Source: Adenophora triphylla var. japonica (taxonomy: Eukaryota; Streptophyta; Magnoliopsida; Asterales; Campanulaceae). Taken from it: DNA of 64,000 nt. A model generated the notes under the pieces. That model was not told the origin of the DNA. It saw only the letters and a program-made list of their open reading frames with translations, and made no database searches. The DNA is taken from NCBI GenBank assembly GCA_022495995.1, contig JAFEMH010000938.1:186001-250000 (forward strand). The letters are read 5' to 3'. Every line of letters begins with the position of its first letter. Within the stretch, counting starts at the first letter, position 1. Shown here in pieces: positions 34,651-45,626 of the stretch. The position numbers and the translations under genes were made by a program.

Positions 34651-35891
34651 GGGCAAATTTAAATTGAATTTGATATCAGCTTACCAAAATAGAGATTATT
34701 GGAAAAGCAGATTGGGGGCAGATTATTCAAAAACGCAGACTTTTGCATTTTGAAGTCAACGAATGCAAATGAGTTTTTCTTCCCAAACACATTATTGCAG
34801 TGGATTTTGGACGACACGCATGTTTGAGGTGTTCGAACGCATTCTCAAACTCCCCTTAAATCTATGAGTCGGAGAGTATTTTTAGTTGAAATTAAATAAA
34901 ATAATTATATGCACAGTCGTTGAATTATACAATGCTCATTTCTTCTCCGTTTGGGGATGATAATTTAAGAAATGTGTTGTGTGTATGAGAAGTGAGATAC
35001 AACATATAAAATATAAAAGAGAAAATAATAAGAGAATAATAGTTGTAAGCGTAAATGTGAGTATTATTGATTAAACAAGTATTATAAATCTTTTAAAAAT
35101 AAAAATAAAATGTATAATTTTAAATAAGAAAATTTTATAGGTGAGAAATATAGTTGAGTGTTTATGATTATTCCATCTACGTGGCGGTGTGATTAGATAT
35201 TGTGGAGAAGAGTCACATGTAGGGCATAGCAGTTTAAAAATCTCGTGAGTGATATATTTGCCATACCATTCCCTTTTGGGCGTCGGTGGTTCGATTTCAA
35301 CCGTCCACGCAGGGGGGACCACGGCCTACCCAATTTGGAATATACTCAATTCATATCCCCATCCTTCACACATTTCGGACGCTTTTCCCAACTTGCCTAA
35401 CCTTTCTTCACTACCCGTCACCATCACATCTTACCAATACAAACCAATGCCATTGCGGCGTTGCCCTATTTTTTTTTCAATTTTTTTCTTTTTTTAATTT
35501 TGTGTTTGCGCTTCAATCAAGTTACTATTTTCCCGCTCAAATACAAAACCTTTATTATCATTTTTTAATCGATGAGTTACACCGTGAGAGTTGCGACATT
35601 GCCTTTTCAATTCGAAACTGTGTGGGTTAAACAAACGTGGAGATTAAAGAATTATAGTACGTCCAAATTAAAGTTTGAAACAAATTTGTGAAAGTATGGT
35701 TTATGTTGATTGTAAATTCAAAATTGTCTACCAAAGGTTGGAGAAGCCCGCACAACTGATATATACTATGATGCATAGTTGACCTGACTTTTCAAACTTT
35801 TAATTCAGAGCTAAAGCACAAAAATGTGAGTAATTGCTCTACAAGTAAAGTATCAAGGCTCAACCCCAATATCATTAGTTATTGCATTGAC
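34651..35891. other. intergenic, no gene seen
   Basis: No recognisable coding sequence. The short frames at 35071-35322 (-) and 35249-35630 (+) overlap one another and have no domain. Confidence 0.5.
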
Positions 35892-36369
35892 ATTTATAAG
35901 GGTACTACTATATACAAGGCAGCATTTTTACAAGGCACGATGAAATTACTAAAATGCCCCCATATAAATACTTTTAAAAAAAAAAATTCTTCCCCTCCCT
36001 CTCCATTTCAAACACCATCCGCCGGTCTCTCTTCCCTCTCGCTCTCGCTCTCAAAAACCAAAACCTAAGAAAAACAAACGGTTTCTCTTCTCTCTCTCAC
36101 TCGACGAACGACGCCACCACCACCGCCGACGATGAAGACAAACCTCCCTACCGGTGGAAAGTCCGCCTCTTCCGCCGCTCCAAAGAAAGTAATTAATTTT
36201 AACCTAAAATTTCAATTTGAAAACCCTACAACAAATGTATGCCTAAAATGGATTATATAATGCTTAATGTTGTTTAAACGTATCCTAAATGGTTCTAATT
36301 GCTATTTCGTAACATTAATTTGGGTTTTTTGTTTGAATCGGATACGAATTTCTGTGCCTAAAATTTGAA

Positions 36370-36670
36370 GTTGTCGGCGTGCGTTTCGTATGAACACATA
36401 CGAATGGTTACCAACATATCGGGTATTGGCATACGAAATGTAAGCGATTCATCGGTTACATTTCGTATGCAATACCAATGTTGGTAACATTTCGTATGTG
36501 TTCATACGAATGGTCACCAACATTTCGGGTATTGGCATACGAAATGTAACCGATGAATCGGTTTACATTTCGTATGCCAATACACGAAAGGTGTCACCAT
36601 TCGTATGAACACATACGAAATGTTGCCAACATTTCGGGTATTGTCACACGAAATGTCATCGAATCTTGAA
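36370..36670. repeat. nested inverted repeats in the first PMD intron
   Basis: ATTTCGTATG/CATACGAAAT motifs recur about ten times. The longest hairpin pairs 36531-36554 with 36557-36581, about 24-bp arms with one bulge and a 2-base loop. A related cluster occupies 37240-37460 in a later intron. Confidence 0.75.
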
Positions 36671-37239
36671 TATTAACTGTCTCTTATTTAATTTTTGTAG
36701 GGACGTAACCTGCGACGGCCTCTAATAGAAAGAGGAAGGCGAGGAGGCGTGCGGCTAAGAGCGAGACAAACGGTCCAAAAGAAGAACGACAAGAATGTCG
36801 TGATTCTTTGGCCGGATGTGGTTGAGGAGAGTGATAGTAGTGAGTAGTTATTCTAGTGAGGATTCATCTTCACGTACTCTGTCCCGAGGTGCATCTATGC
36901 AGGAGGAGGCACATTTATCTAGTGAGGAGGAGGCGGAGGAGGAGGCGGAGGAGGAGGCGGAGGAGAGTGTATACGTGAGGCCTCGCAAGAGGCGGGAGGC
37001 ACGGGCGTAGAAAGGGGAAAGGGGCGAGGATGACGAGTGGCGGTGAAGAGTAACCCGGTGGCGGCCGGAGGAGGTTCGGTTGTTGTACGGGTTTGGTCAT
37101 CATCGAGCCCGTAAGATATGGGAGAACGCCACTTGTGAGCCGGTGTTGAAGCGCCAAACAAGGCAAACGAGATTTTAGATAAGTAAGTATATGATTTTGT
37201 TTATTATTAAATAGCCATTTGCAAAACATTATCAAGATT

Positions 37240-37460
37240 CGGATGACATTTCGTATGCCCAACATACGAAATGTTGGTGATATTTCGTATGTGTCCATAC
37301 GAATGGTCATCAACATGTCGGGTATTGGTATACGAAATGTAAAGCTGATTCATCGGTTACATTTCGTATGCTATACACGAAATGTTGGTCACCATTCGTA
37401 TGAACACATACGAAATGTCACCAACATTTCTGTATTGGCATACGAAATGTCATCTGATCT
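37240..37460. repeat. second cluster of CATACGAAATG palindromes
   Basis: It repeats the same phrases as the cluster at 36370-36670 (catacgaaatgt, cattcgtatgaacacatac, gattcatcggttacatttcg), so one cluster was probably copied from the other or both from a common unit. It lies just after the acidic/basic segment of the PMD gene. Confidence 0.7.
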
Positions 37461-39165
37461 TGAAACAGAAAGGAGTATTAATTATAATTTTTTGTTTGGA
37501 ATCAACGGGTTCTCCCATGCTTCTTTGGGAGGATGATAGAGCTTGGTGGGCTCGTGTTGAGGGTACCGAGCCTCCATTTTCTTCATGATGCTACCATTCG
37601 CCGGCCCAAGCATGGCGCTCCTAACTGCAGCCGTTTGTGGAACGGTGGTCTCCCGAGACTAATACCTTCCACATGCCGTGGGGTGAGATGACGATCACTA
37701 TGCGTGACGTCACCATATCCTAGGTATATTCTTGTTTGTTGTCTATTTTTTATAAATTTCATAAATTTTATCAATTTTATTAATTATTTCATTTTCAATT
37801 TGTAGGCATCACTGTTCGGGTGGCCCTGTTGGGAAGGCGGTTCCGAGCCTGACGTAGCCGCTATCGGGGCACGCCTTGAGACATGTCGGAAGGGGACGAC
37901 CTACTCTTTAGATGGCCTCCGCCGTTCCTTTGAGTCCCCTTCCGACACATGGCGACGATGGCGCCGCTACGTACATCATGTTCCTCTGGGCTCCACGTTG
38001 CTTCGTGGACAAGACTCGAGATAAGATGCCCTCGACTACCTTTCATTGTGCGTGGATATTGGACAGTGGGGGCTCTATCACTGGGGACACTGGGTTGGCA
38101 TATCTATACCGGGAGTTGGGAAGGCATCTAGATACGGATGCAAGCAGATTGGCGGTTGTTTGAGTCTTTTGGAGGTAATATTTAACAATCATTTAATAAT
38201 TACAACATGCATTTATGGTTATAACATTGTTAACTTATTTATTTCATACATTTGCGGGCTGGATATACGAGCACTTTCCGGTTTTCCGGAGAGAGATTGA
38301 CCCGTTATGGACGGAGGGCCGGTAGGGCTCGTAGATGGGTGCGTGCGTCTGTTTGGTAGGGATATGCCCCATCTATTGAAGTTTCGGCATACCCTGGACA
38401 CGATGACGGTTGATAGGGTGAGTTAGTTATATTTAAAGTTTTACAAATTATTATTTATGTTGACGGTGTCTAACAAATTCATTTTTAGGTTTGTTGGACT
38501 CCTACGGCACCACCCTGCAGGCGCTTTTACCTGGCCTCATACTTTCGTGGGGTTATACGCTTCCGGGGATATCACGGAGGCGTATTTGCACCGACCGTGT
38601 TACACGCCGGTTTGGGATCCCAACAGAAAATCCCCAGAGACCCCATATCTTGCTCCCCCAAAATTGTTCATTGATAGCGAGGTCAAAAGGGGTACAAGAA
38701 GTCCTATGGAGGCGTGATGATGTATGGGAGGATTGGTTAGAGGACGGCTTGGGGGTTTCGATCCATTGCGTAGATGGGGCCCGTCCGTGAGCACATCCGA
38801 TCCTGTTATTTCCACGTATATGCGGTGGTTCTGGCTAGGACTCATGTTCGGATTACTAATCCGAATCATGATGCCCTAGTTAACGTTCCACCACCGCCTA
38901 GGATTGTAGAGGCACGAGGCATACTAGTTTCACCGCTCACGGATGACGGTTTATCTGCGCTGTCAAAGATAAGATTAGACGGGCCATTGGTGATCGGAGA
39001 CGCTTCATGATTATGTTCATTTTGGTTGTTTATGTTGGTTTGTAAATTTTGGATACAATGTTTGTTTTGGAATATGTTTGAGAATATGTAAATTTTGGAT
39101 ACAATGTTTGTTTTTGGAATATGTTTTGAGATATGTAAATTTTGGATACAATGTTTGTTTATGGA

Positions 39166-39676
39166 ATATGTTTGGAATATGTTTGGGATATGTTTGGGAT
39201 ATGTTCATTTTGGTTGTTTATGTTTTGGAATATGTTTGGGATATGTTCATTTTGGTTTGTAAATATTGTTGGTATTTGTTTCGGTTTGTGTTTCGGTTTG
39301 TTGCTCTCGGAATGACATTTCGTGTGCTTATACACGAAATGATTTTACTCATCTCGTATATATACACACGACATGTTTTCTTTTATCTCGTATAAATACA
39401 CACGAGATACATTCTTTGGGTAGTTATTGTATTTCGTGTAATTTTCATACGACAAAAATGAAATAAGTCGTGTATATATATACGAGTTATATATGACATA
39501 TCGTGTATAAGCACACGATATGGTAGTCCGAGAGCAACATCTCCGAAACACAACCGAAACAAATACCAACAATATTTACAAACCAAAATGAACATATCCC
39601 AAACATATTCCAAAACATAAACAACCAAAATGAACATATCCCAAACATATCCCAAACATATTCCAAACATATTCCA
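39166..39676. repeat. large inverted repeat between convergent MULE genes
   Basis: The left arm is about 39166-39341 and the right arm about 39497-39676. The arms share ggatatgttcattttgg, tttgtaaatattgttggt and tttcggtttgtg in inverted form, and each ends at the centre in a CGTGT palindrome. The loop is about 155 bp with further small palindromes. It lies after the PMD stop (39010) and beyond the 3' end of the OTU/transposase frame (about 39726). Confidence 0.8.
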
Positions 39677-39725
39677 AAACTTCATACAAAAAATAATCAA
39701 TACGCTATACACATAAACTATGGCC

Positions 39726-42700
39726 TATTTTACGCAATTCGTGCTTCGTTCGCCATAATTGAGAGTCGGTTGAATGTTTCTATCCGAGTTACGTATGGCA
39801 TGATCGGGTTACTTGCGCTTGGATCACGTTTCTCCCCAATATAGTGCTACGATGGTATCGGGTAATCACTATCCGACATGTGCAAAATTATAAAAGTAAT
39901 AAAATAGTCAAATATAACAAATTTAGAAAATATAGTTAAATGTAACAAATTTAAATAAGATAGTTAAATATAACGCATTAAAGTATCATACCAATATAAA
40001 ATGGTTTCCCACATGTCCCAACACAAGTGTGTACGTGGGTGGTCCTGTTCCTTGTGGTACGATCATTTGGTAGGCATGTGAAGCCGGCGGTTTGCGAGTA
40101 CGAGACAAACACCACATTATACACCGTGGCTATGATGTGCCCTATCTCTGGGAGTATCAACCAATAATATTCCGTACAAGGGAGGCATAGTGAGTAATGC
40201 GACTATAGAGCTCGTCCATATCTCGCCAAGGCATAACTCTCTCATAAAGCTCGCGGCGATGAAGCGGCTCCTTGGCACAATCGAGCGCACTCTTTGCCAC
40301 ATCTCCTCTCGTTCCGTATATTTCTTGCTCTTGCTCTATATCCACAATTTCCATCACCCATCACATACGTGAAGCCATCAATAAATGGGACAATGAGAGG
40401 GTAAGCAACATCCTATGGACGAAGTATGTATATCATTGACTTGTCCATTTCCACGACCCCGCCCGTCCCCGTCCCGTCCCCGACCTCGACCTCGACTTTG
40501 ACCTCGACCTCTCCCACGACCGAAGCGGTAGTGGTGGAAGAGATGTAGGAGTGGTAGGGCTAGATGGTGTAGTGTTTGAAGGCGATCTCGACATCAAACC
40601 TGATTGGGTTGATGCAATAAATGAAGATCTAGACACAGCTAGTGGAGGGTGGTGTAGTGGGGACTCCAAAATGTACGTCGGTACGCTCCCAATCGACGGT
40701 ACTCTACAATGGTGGTCCGGGGTTTATTTGCCTTTGAAATATGATCCGGCTCGAAGCATCTCCGGTTTGTGGATGTAATCCTTCATTTATCGTTTGAAAT
40801 AACCTTCTCTTTCTGAGTCCAGTGCGTTACGCGGTTCATTCAACACAACTTCAAAATCGGGTCCGGTGGGACGGTATTCTACTTCAATGTCCAACTTCTT
40901 CCAAAAATCATGAATCGAGGACAACTCAATCCGGCCCCCGTAGTTTTGTATGCATGCAATCTCGTGACTACATGGAAGTCCATGTGTTCGCCTCGAGTAA
41001 CACCACGGCTGAAGGATCCATGACATTATCCCCACAACGACTCAGCTCTTCTTTGATGATGTCAGAAAAGTCTTTGACACTCGACCCAATATGTCTTGAT
41101 ACGAGATCACATGTCTTCATATCATTTGGAATTCTACTCTTTGATTGCTCCATAGTAGCTTTGATTGTTGTTATTTGGATTTCCATAATCTCATGAGCCT
41201 TTTTGAATAATGTGTCAAAAGTAGAAGAAGCACTCCCAAGGCCTTCTTGACTGTTATGCTCACTCTGTTCGTGGTGTGGGTTCCGAAGTGCGATGGCGAT
41301 CTGTGTGCATCGACAAAATATTCGTAGAGTATGGAGCAATCCAAGTCTCGCGGAGGTAGGTCAATAAATCAGATAAGATGCGAAATGATCGCAAACGATT
41401 GCCAACGGGTGTCCCACTCTTCGCGAGTAGCGGCCTGATATTGCTTTATTAAATCTCCTCATGAATGATAGTGCAAACTTCATTGCTACCGATTTTAGCC
41501 AACGCTCTCTTTTTAACATTGACTTCGATATGCCTTCGACACAAATGGTGTGCGGTCTCGGGAAATACCATTTGGACGGCATTAATGAAAGCCAAGTCAC
41601 GATCGCTAAGAAAACAGTTGGCATGTGGGGAGTATGAAAAAGACTTTGCAAATTCTTGAGTGCCCACGTGTAATTCTCAGTCTTCTCATTTTGGAGGAAC
41701 GCATAGGCAATTGTGAAATTCTTCCCCGTTGAAGTAAATCCTATAATCTCAGTAATGCCATTCCATAGCAGTTGGTGTTGTAAGTGCGGTCACCTTGTAT
41801 CAATAAAAAAATAAAGTTAGAAATGAATAAAATTGCAATTCAAAAAATGCATACGACTTGTGGAAAACAGAGTCAAAAAACGTATTCAAAAAATCAAAAA
41901 TTTACCTTGTACTACATATGGAAAACAGGTTAAGCATATCCGATGCTCGTGGGTAAGAGAAGAATATGTCACCGATCATGTCACTCTCGTTAGCTTTCCT
42001 CATGAAGAAGGTATATTTCTTATCCTCGAGTGCTTTTATGAACTGTTGAAGCGAGGATCTCCCTTGTCGTTCTTGTGACTTGCATTTTGTGAGGGCATTG
42101 TGGACGTGTTTCGGAGTACTCACGTTCTTCTCATCCTTCCTCTTTAACATTGTTAGAATGTTATTTGGGCACCGAAGACCGACTTGCGCTACACACCTCC
42201 TCATATTCGTAACTAGTCAATTTACCCAACGGATGACCTTCGGGATACGTTGGAAAGTCGTGATTATGAGAACCATGCTTCACAACGTAACCCCATACCC
42301 CATCACCCTATCTTTGGCCCGGATTTCAAAATTGCACCCAATCTTCTTCGTGCTAGTCAACCTCACATCTTTAGTTTTTCCGGACTGTACTTGCCACCAA
42401 AATGGCATACAATCTTCGCGTAGCCTAGGATCTTGCCACTTGTCTTCCTCGAATCCACTATAGAAAGGGTTATATTTTGACGGGCCGCGATATCCCGTAC
42501 GTGTTTAACAAGATCATCCCTATTTGAAAATAATAGGGATGTATCGAATTGATCACTGACATCCGGTCCCTACAACATCAATTAGAAAATTGCACAATAA
42601 GCAACGAGTACGTATGACATTTCGTGTAGCATTATACGAGATGTTCTGGAACATCTCGTGTAAATGTACCGACTTAAACCCATTTATCTCGTGTTATACA

Positions 42701-43015
42701 ATACGAGATAATACACCATAACTCGTGTATAAAAACACTACAAATAACATAAAACTCGTATAATCTAACACGAAATAGAGTAATATCGGAATTTAAAAAT
42801 CCAATCTTGAAAAACAATTTCGTTTCAAGATTGGATTTTTATTGCGACTTTGATCAAAACACCAAATATAACTTTAAAAACTTACTTCATTCTTTGCTTG
42901 GATTTTGATTTTGATGTGGAGAATTTGGTGGCAAACCTTCTTCTTCAAAAATATATTCCACAAGCTCAAGATCAATATGATCATAAAAACTTGGAGAATG
43001 TTGTGGAGAATCCAT
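39726..43015 (-). pseudogene. MULE transposase with SWIM motif and OTU-type protease domain, decayed
   Basis: Read on the minus strand. An ATG at 43015 opens MDSPQHSPSFYDHIDLELVE, but this short exon meets a TGA before its GTAAGT donor. A FAR1-like DNA-binding segment follows (42463-42190), then CPNNILTMLKRKDEKNVST (42170-42100), the MULE core FLSDRDLAFINAVQMVFPET with CRRHIEVNVKKR (about 41610-41490), a SWIM-type RRTHGLPCSHEIACI (about 40970) and an Arg/Ser/Pro-rich linker. An OTU-like domain comes next: PFIDGFTYVMGDGNCGYRA (DGNCGYR at 40355-40335, catalytic Cys), YERVMPWRDMDELYSRITHY and PEIGHIIATVYNVVF. MULE transposases cut and paste DNA; OTU domains are cysteine proteases, often deubiquitinating. 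Frameshifts separate the blocks, so it is a pseudogene or a low-quality copy. Confidence 0.75.
42610..42790. repeat. palindrome cluster near the transposase 5' region
   Basis: Several CGTRT..ACACG palindromes, the best with arms 42684-42692 and 42703-42711 (TTATCTCGT/ACGAGATAA). They lie between the exon ending near 42888 and the main transposase segment. Confidence 0.7.
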
Positions 43016-43179
43016 ACTATGGTGTTAGATGATATGTGAATTAATGAAAATAATGGGCATAAATTTACGGGTGTTAAGAATAGGACAATGGTGTCACGGT
43101 GCATGGGTGTACAGCGGCAGCGGTGTTTCTCTGTTGGGCCGTTGTACTGCGTGAATATCGTTTTTGATGTAGGGCTTCG

Positions 43180-43370
43180 GGGTGTATCTCGTGTGTATAT
43201 ACCCGAGATACTATGGTACATATCGTGTATACAAACACGATATAGTATTTGTTTACAGTAATTATATCGTATGAACAATACACGAGATGCACCCTGATTA
43301 CTTTCGTGTATTGTTCATACGAAATGCCTCAGTAAATATCGTGTATTTAGACACGACACACCATATAATA
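43180..43370. repeat. palindrome cluster upstream of the transposase gene
   Basis: Palindromes at 43184-43211 (GTATCTCG/CGAGATAC), 43220-43243 (ATATCGTGT/ACACGATAT), about 43262-43288, 43302-43324 and 43337-43360. They sit about 170-350 bp upstream of the transposase ATG (43015, minus strand). Confidence 0.75.
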
Positions 43371-43378
43371 AAATAAAA

Positions 43379-44160
43379 AATGGTATACGGCTACATCGTT
43401 TATTATTATTTTTTTTTATACATTCTAGATGACATTTAAAGTGTTTTTCATCTACATGAGTTTCCTCAAAATCCAAATGGAGATTGAGTTACAAATATGT
43501 GCCATTATTTAGGGTTTTTAGGTTTTATGTGTCCCGATCTTGCCAAAAATGGTTTACGGCTACCTCGTTTATTTTTTTTTAATTTTTTTCTACATTCTAA
43601 ATGACATTTAAAGTGTTTTTCATCTACATGAGTTTCCTCAAAATCCAAATGGAGATTGAGTTACAAATATGTGCCATTATTTAGGGTTTTTAGGGTTTTA
43701 TGTGTCCCGATCTTGCCAAAAATGGTATACGGCTACCTCATTTATTTATTTTTAATTTTTTTCTACATTCTAAATGACATTTAAAGTGTTTTTCATCTAC
43801 ATCACTTTCCTCAAAATCCAAATGGAGATTGAATTACAAATATTTGCCATTATTTAGGGTTTTTAGGGTTTTACGTGTCCCGATCTTGCCAAAAATGGTA
43901 TACGGCTACCTCGTTTATTTTTTTTAATTTTTTTCTACATTCTAGATGACATTTAAAGTGTTTTTCATCTACATCACTTTCCTCAAAATCCAAATGGAGA
44001 TTGAGTTACAAATATTTGCCATTATTTAGGGTTTTTAGGGTTTTACGTGTCCCGATCTTGCCAAAAATGGTATACGGCTACCTCGTTTATTTTTTTTTTA
44101 ATTTTTTTCTACATTCTAAATGACATTTAAAGTGTTTTTCATCTACATGAGTTTCCTCCA
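43379..44160. repeat. tandem repeat of about 172 bp, 4.5 copies
   Basis: Units start tggtatacggctacctcg (or a close variant) at 43381, 43550, 43723, 43896 and 44068. Each contains aatgacatttaaagtgtttt and, except for the last partial unit, ttagggtttttaggg. The array lies about 435 bp inside the right MULE end. Confidence 0.9.
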
Positions 44161-44344
44161 AATAAATAAAGTGGTATCACTTAAATGTGATAGGTTATAT
44201 GATATTGTATGATCCAATATGACGTTTGTTCCTTGTCATGTATAAGTGTATAAATTTTGCTCAATTAACAACACAATTCAATAATATAACATAGAATATG
44301 CGTATCATTAACATCGTGTCGCAAATCATCGAAGAACACCTTCA

Positions 44345-44500
44345 TTATGATATGTCGTATGGATATACACGATTTTAGTACATGATATCGTGTTGTTGTG
44401 TACGAAATTAATGACAGAGTAAATTTAAATTTCATATAATTTCATACGACCTATTATTTAACCCAATTAGTTTATGTCGTGTAAAAGTACACGACATGAA
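44345..44500. repeat. palindromes next to the right MULE end
   Basis: The clearest pairs 44474-44483 (ATGTCGTGTA) with 44488-44497 (TACACGACAT). Others lie at about 44348-44375 and 44387-44408. They are the subterminal members of the palindrome family in this element. Confidence 0.75.
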
Positions 44501-44723
44501 GGCTTCTTGTCGTCCTTTCGAGCACGACAGACAAAGGGTAGTTTGGGAATTATTGGTGCCTTGTATATAACATGCCTTGTATATAGAATTCTCCCATTTA
44601 TAAGTACGCATAAAATGTAAAAAGCGGAATGACAAGAATGTAATGTAACAATTTTTATTAACTATCGCACTCATTTATCATACTTTAATTCCATAAATAT
44701 TCTTAATCTAAAATCGGTAACAC

Positions 44724-44992
44724 ACAATAGCGAAGTCAGAAATTTTGTAAAGGGGGTCGAGATTGTTATTGGCATAATTAATATAATTGATGTATACAAA
44801 TTTAGTATACAAGGGGGTCAAACTAATAATTTAGTGTAATTTTTTCAAAAAATTAAGGGGGTCAAAATGTAAAAATTCATCATTTTTTGTAGTAAAATAT
44901 CATTTTCTAAAAAATTGATGGTGATAAAATCGACACATTCCAAAATTGAACGTGGTCAATGACCCTATTGAAGTCAACGTAGCTTCGCCACC
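44724..44992. mobile_element. old hAT-like MITE
   Basis: Imperfect inverted ends (ATAGCGAAGTC.. and ..GTAGCTTCGCCA) lie between exact GGTAACAC copies at 44716-44723 and 44993-45000, an 8-bp target duplication. Length about 269 bp; GGGGGTC phrases recur inside. No coding content. Confidence 0.6.
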
Positions 44993-45000
44993 GGTAACAC

Positions 45001-45626
45001 ATGTTATCTCACAAGTACAAACTTTCTAATTAAAATCCCATTCATCATGTGTTTCTTTCTCTGCTAACTTAATAGTTTTAATATCATGACAATAAAAAAA
45101 ACAAAAAAATTTAGTACTTTTAATTTGGGAAAAAATAAATGTAATTTTCATAGGTTCTTACAGCAACAATATTCTATTACCAAACATTATTTTTAATTTC
45201 AGTATAATATCAATTTGTGTCTTTTTTTTTTTTAATGTGTAAAAGGAAGTATACTTAGGGCACCTGATTTTCTTGTAAAGCAAAAGCGTTAGTTAGATAC
45301 TGCTGCTGCCTGTTCATTTTTTCTCCACTTTCCTCTTTCGTATCCACTCACCACCACTCTTATTATTACAGTACATCATAATTACACGTTTTCTGTAATT
45401 TATTAAATCATAAATTAGATTCATGTTTGTCCTTATTGATGCATAAAGGGTTTTTGGGGAGTCCTATATTTTAAGATATTTCTATGCCCATTCCCCAAAA
45501 CCTTCCTGAGATAAACAATTTCTGCTCCCCCTCCACCTTATCTCCCATCTCTCTCTTCAATGTTTGCTTAAAAATCATATCTTTTCTCTGTTTGTTGAGA
45601 GAGTGTGTGTGTAAGTGAGGTTAACA
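45001..45626. other. upstream region of the NTT gene
   Basis: Non-coding DNA containing the probable promoter and 5' leader of the plastid translocase gene. A CT-rich leader with ctctctctt and gtgtgtgtgt lies just before the ATG (45540-45612). I could not place a TATA box with confidence. Confidence 0.5.

Larger units (their letters stand above)
36132..39010 (+). pseudogene. plant mobile domain (PMD, MAIN/MAIL1-like) gene, decayed
   Basis: An ATG at 36132 opens MKTNLPTGGKSASS with a GT donor at about 36189. A basic block (NRKRKARRRAAKSETNG) follows at about 36723. The PMD core is readable with frame changes at 37805-38170 (ALFGWP.., IMFLWAPRCFVDKTRDKM, LAYLYRELGRHLDTDASRLA, then GCLSLLE) and at 38262-38300 (YEHFPVFRER). 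The C-terminal part has YMRWFW and THVRITNPNHDALVNVPPPP, ending at a stop at 39008. PMD proteins occur both as host genes acting in silencing and meristem maintenance and inside MULE and Gypsy transposons; its position inside MULE ends puts this one in the transposon class. Stops and shifts show decay. Confidence 0.7.
35901..44595. mobile_element. 8.7-kb Mutator-like element (MULE) with PMD and transposase-OTU genes
   Basis: The ends are inverted: the left starts GGTACTACTATATACAAGGC, and the right, read in reverse, starts GGGAGAATTCTATATACAAG. Both are followed by a second TACAAGGCAC block. An exact 9-bp duplication, ATTTATAAG, flanks it (35892-35900 and 44596-44604), typical of Mutator elements. 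Inside are a decayed plant mobile domain gene (+, left half), a decayed MULE transposase with SWIM and OTU domains (-, right half), a large inverted repeat where the two genes meet, 172-bp tandem repeats near the right end, and many short palindromes containing CGTRT/AYACG. Frameshifts and stops suggest the copy is no longer autonomous. Confidence 0.9.

Noticed and set aside
36915..37316. Pro-rich minus-strand frame
   Set aside because: Antisense of the GAGGAGGCG repeat coding the acidic stretch of the PMD gene.
39078..39712. two similar frames on opposite strands (LEYVWDMFILV..)
   Set aside because: They are the two arms of the inverted repeat, not homologous genes.
43379..44160. centromeric satellite
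   Set aside because: Unit length is similar to plant centromere repeats, but there are only about 4.5 copies and they lie inside a MULE.
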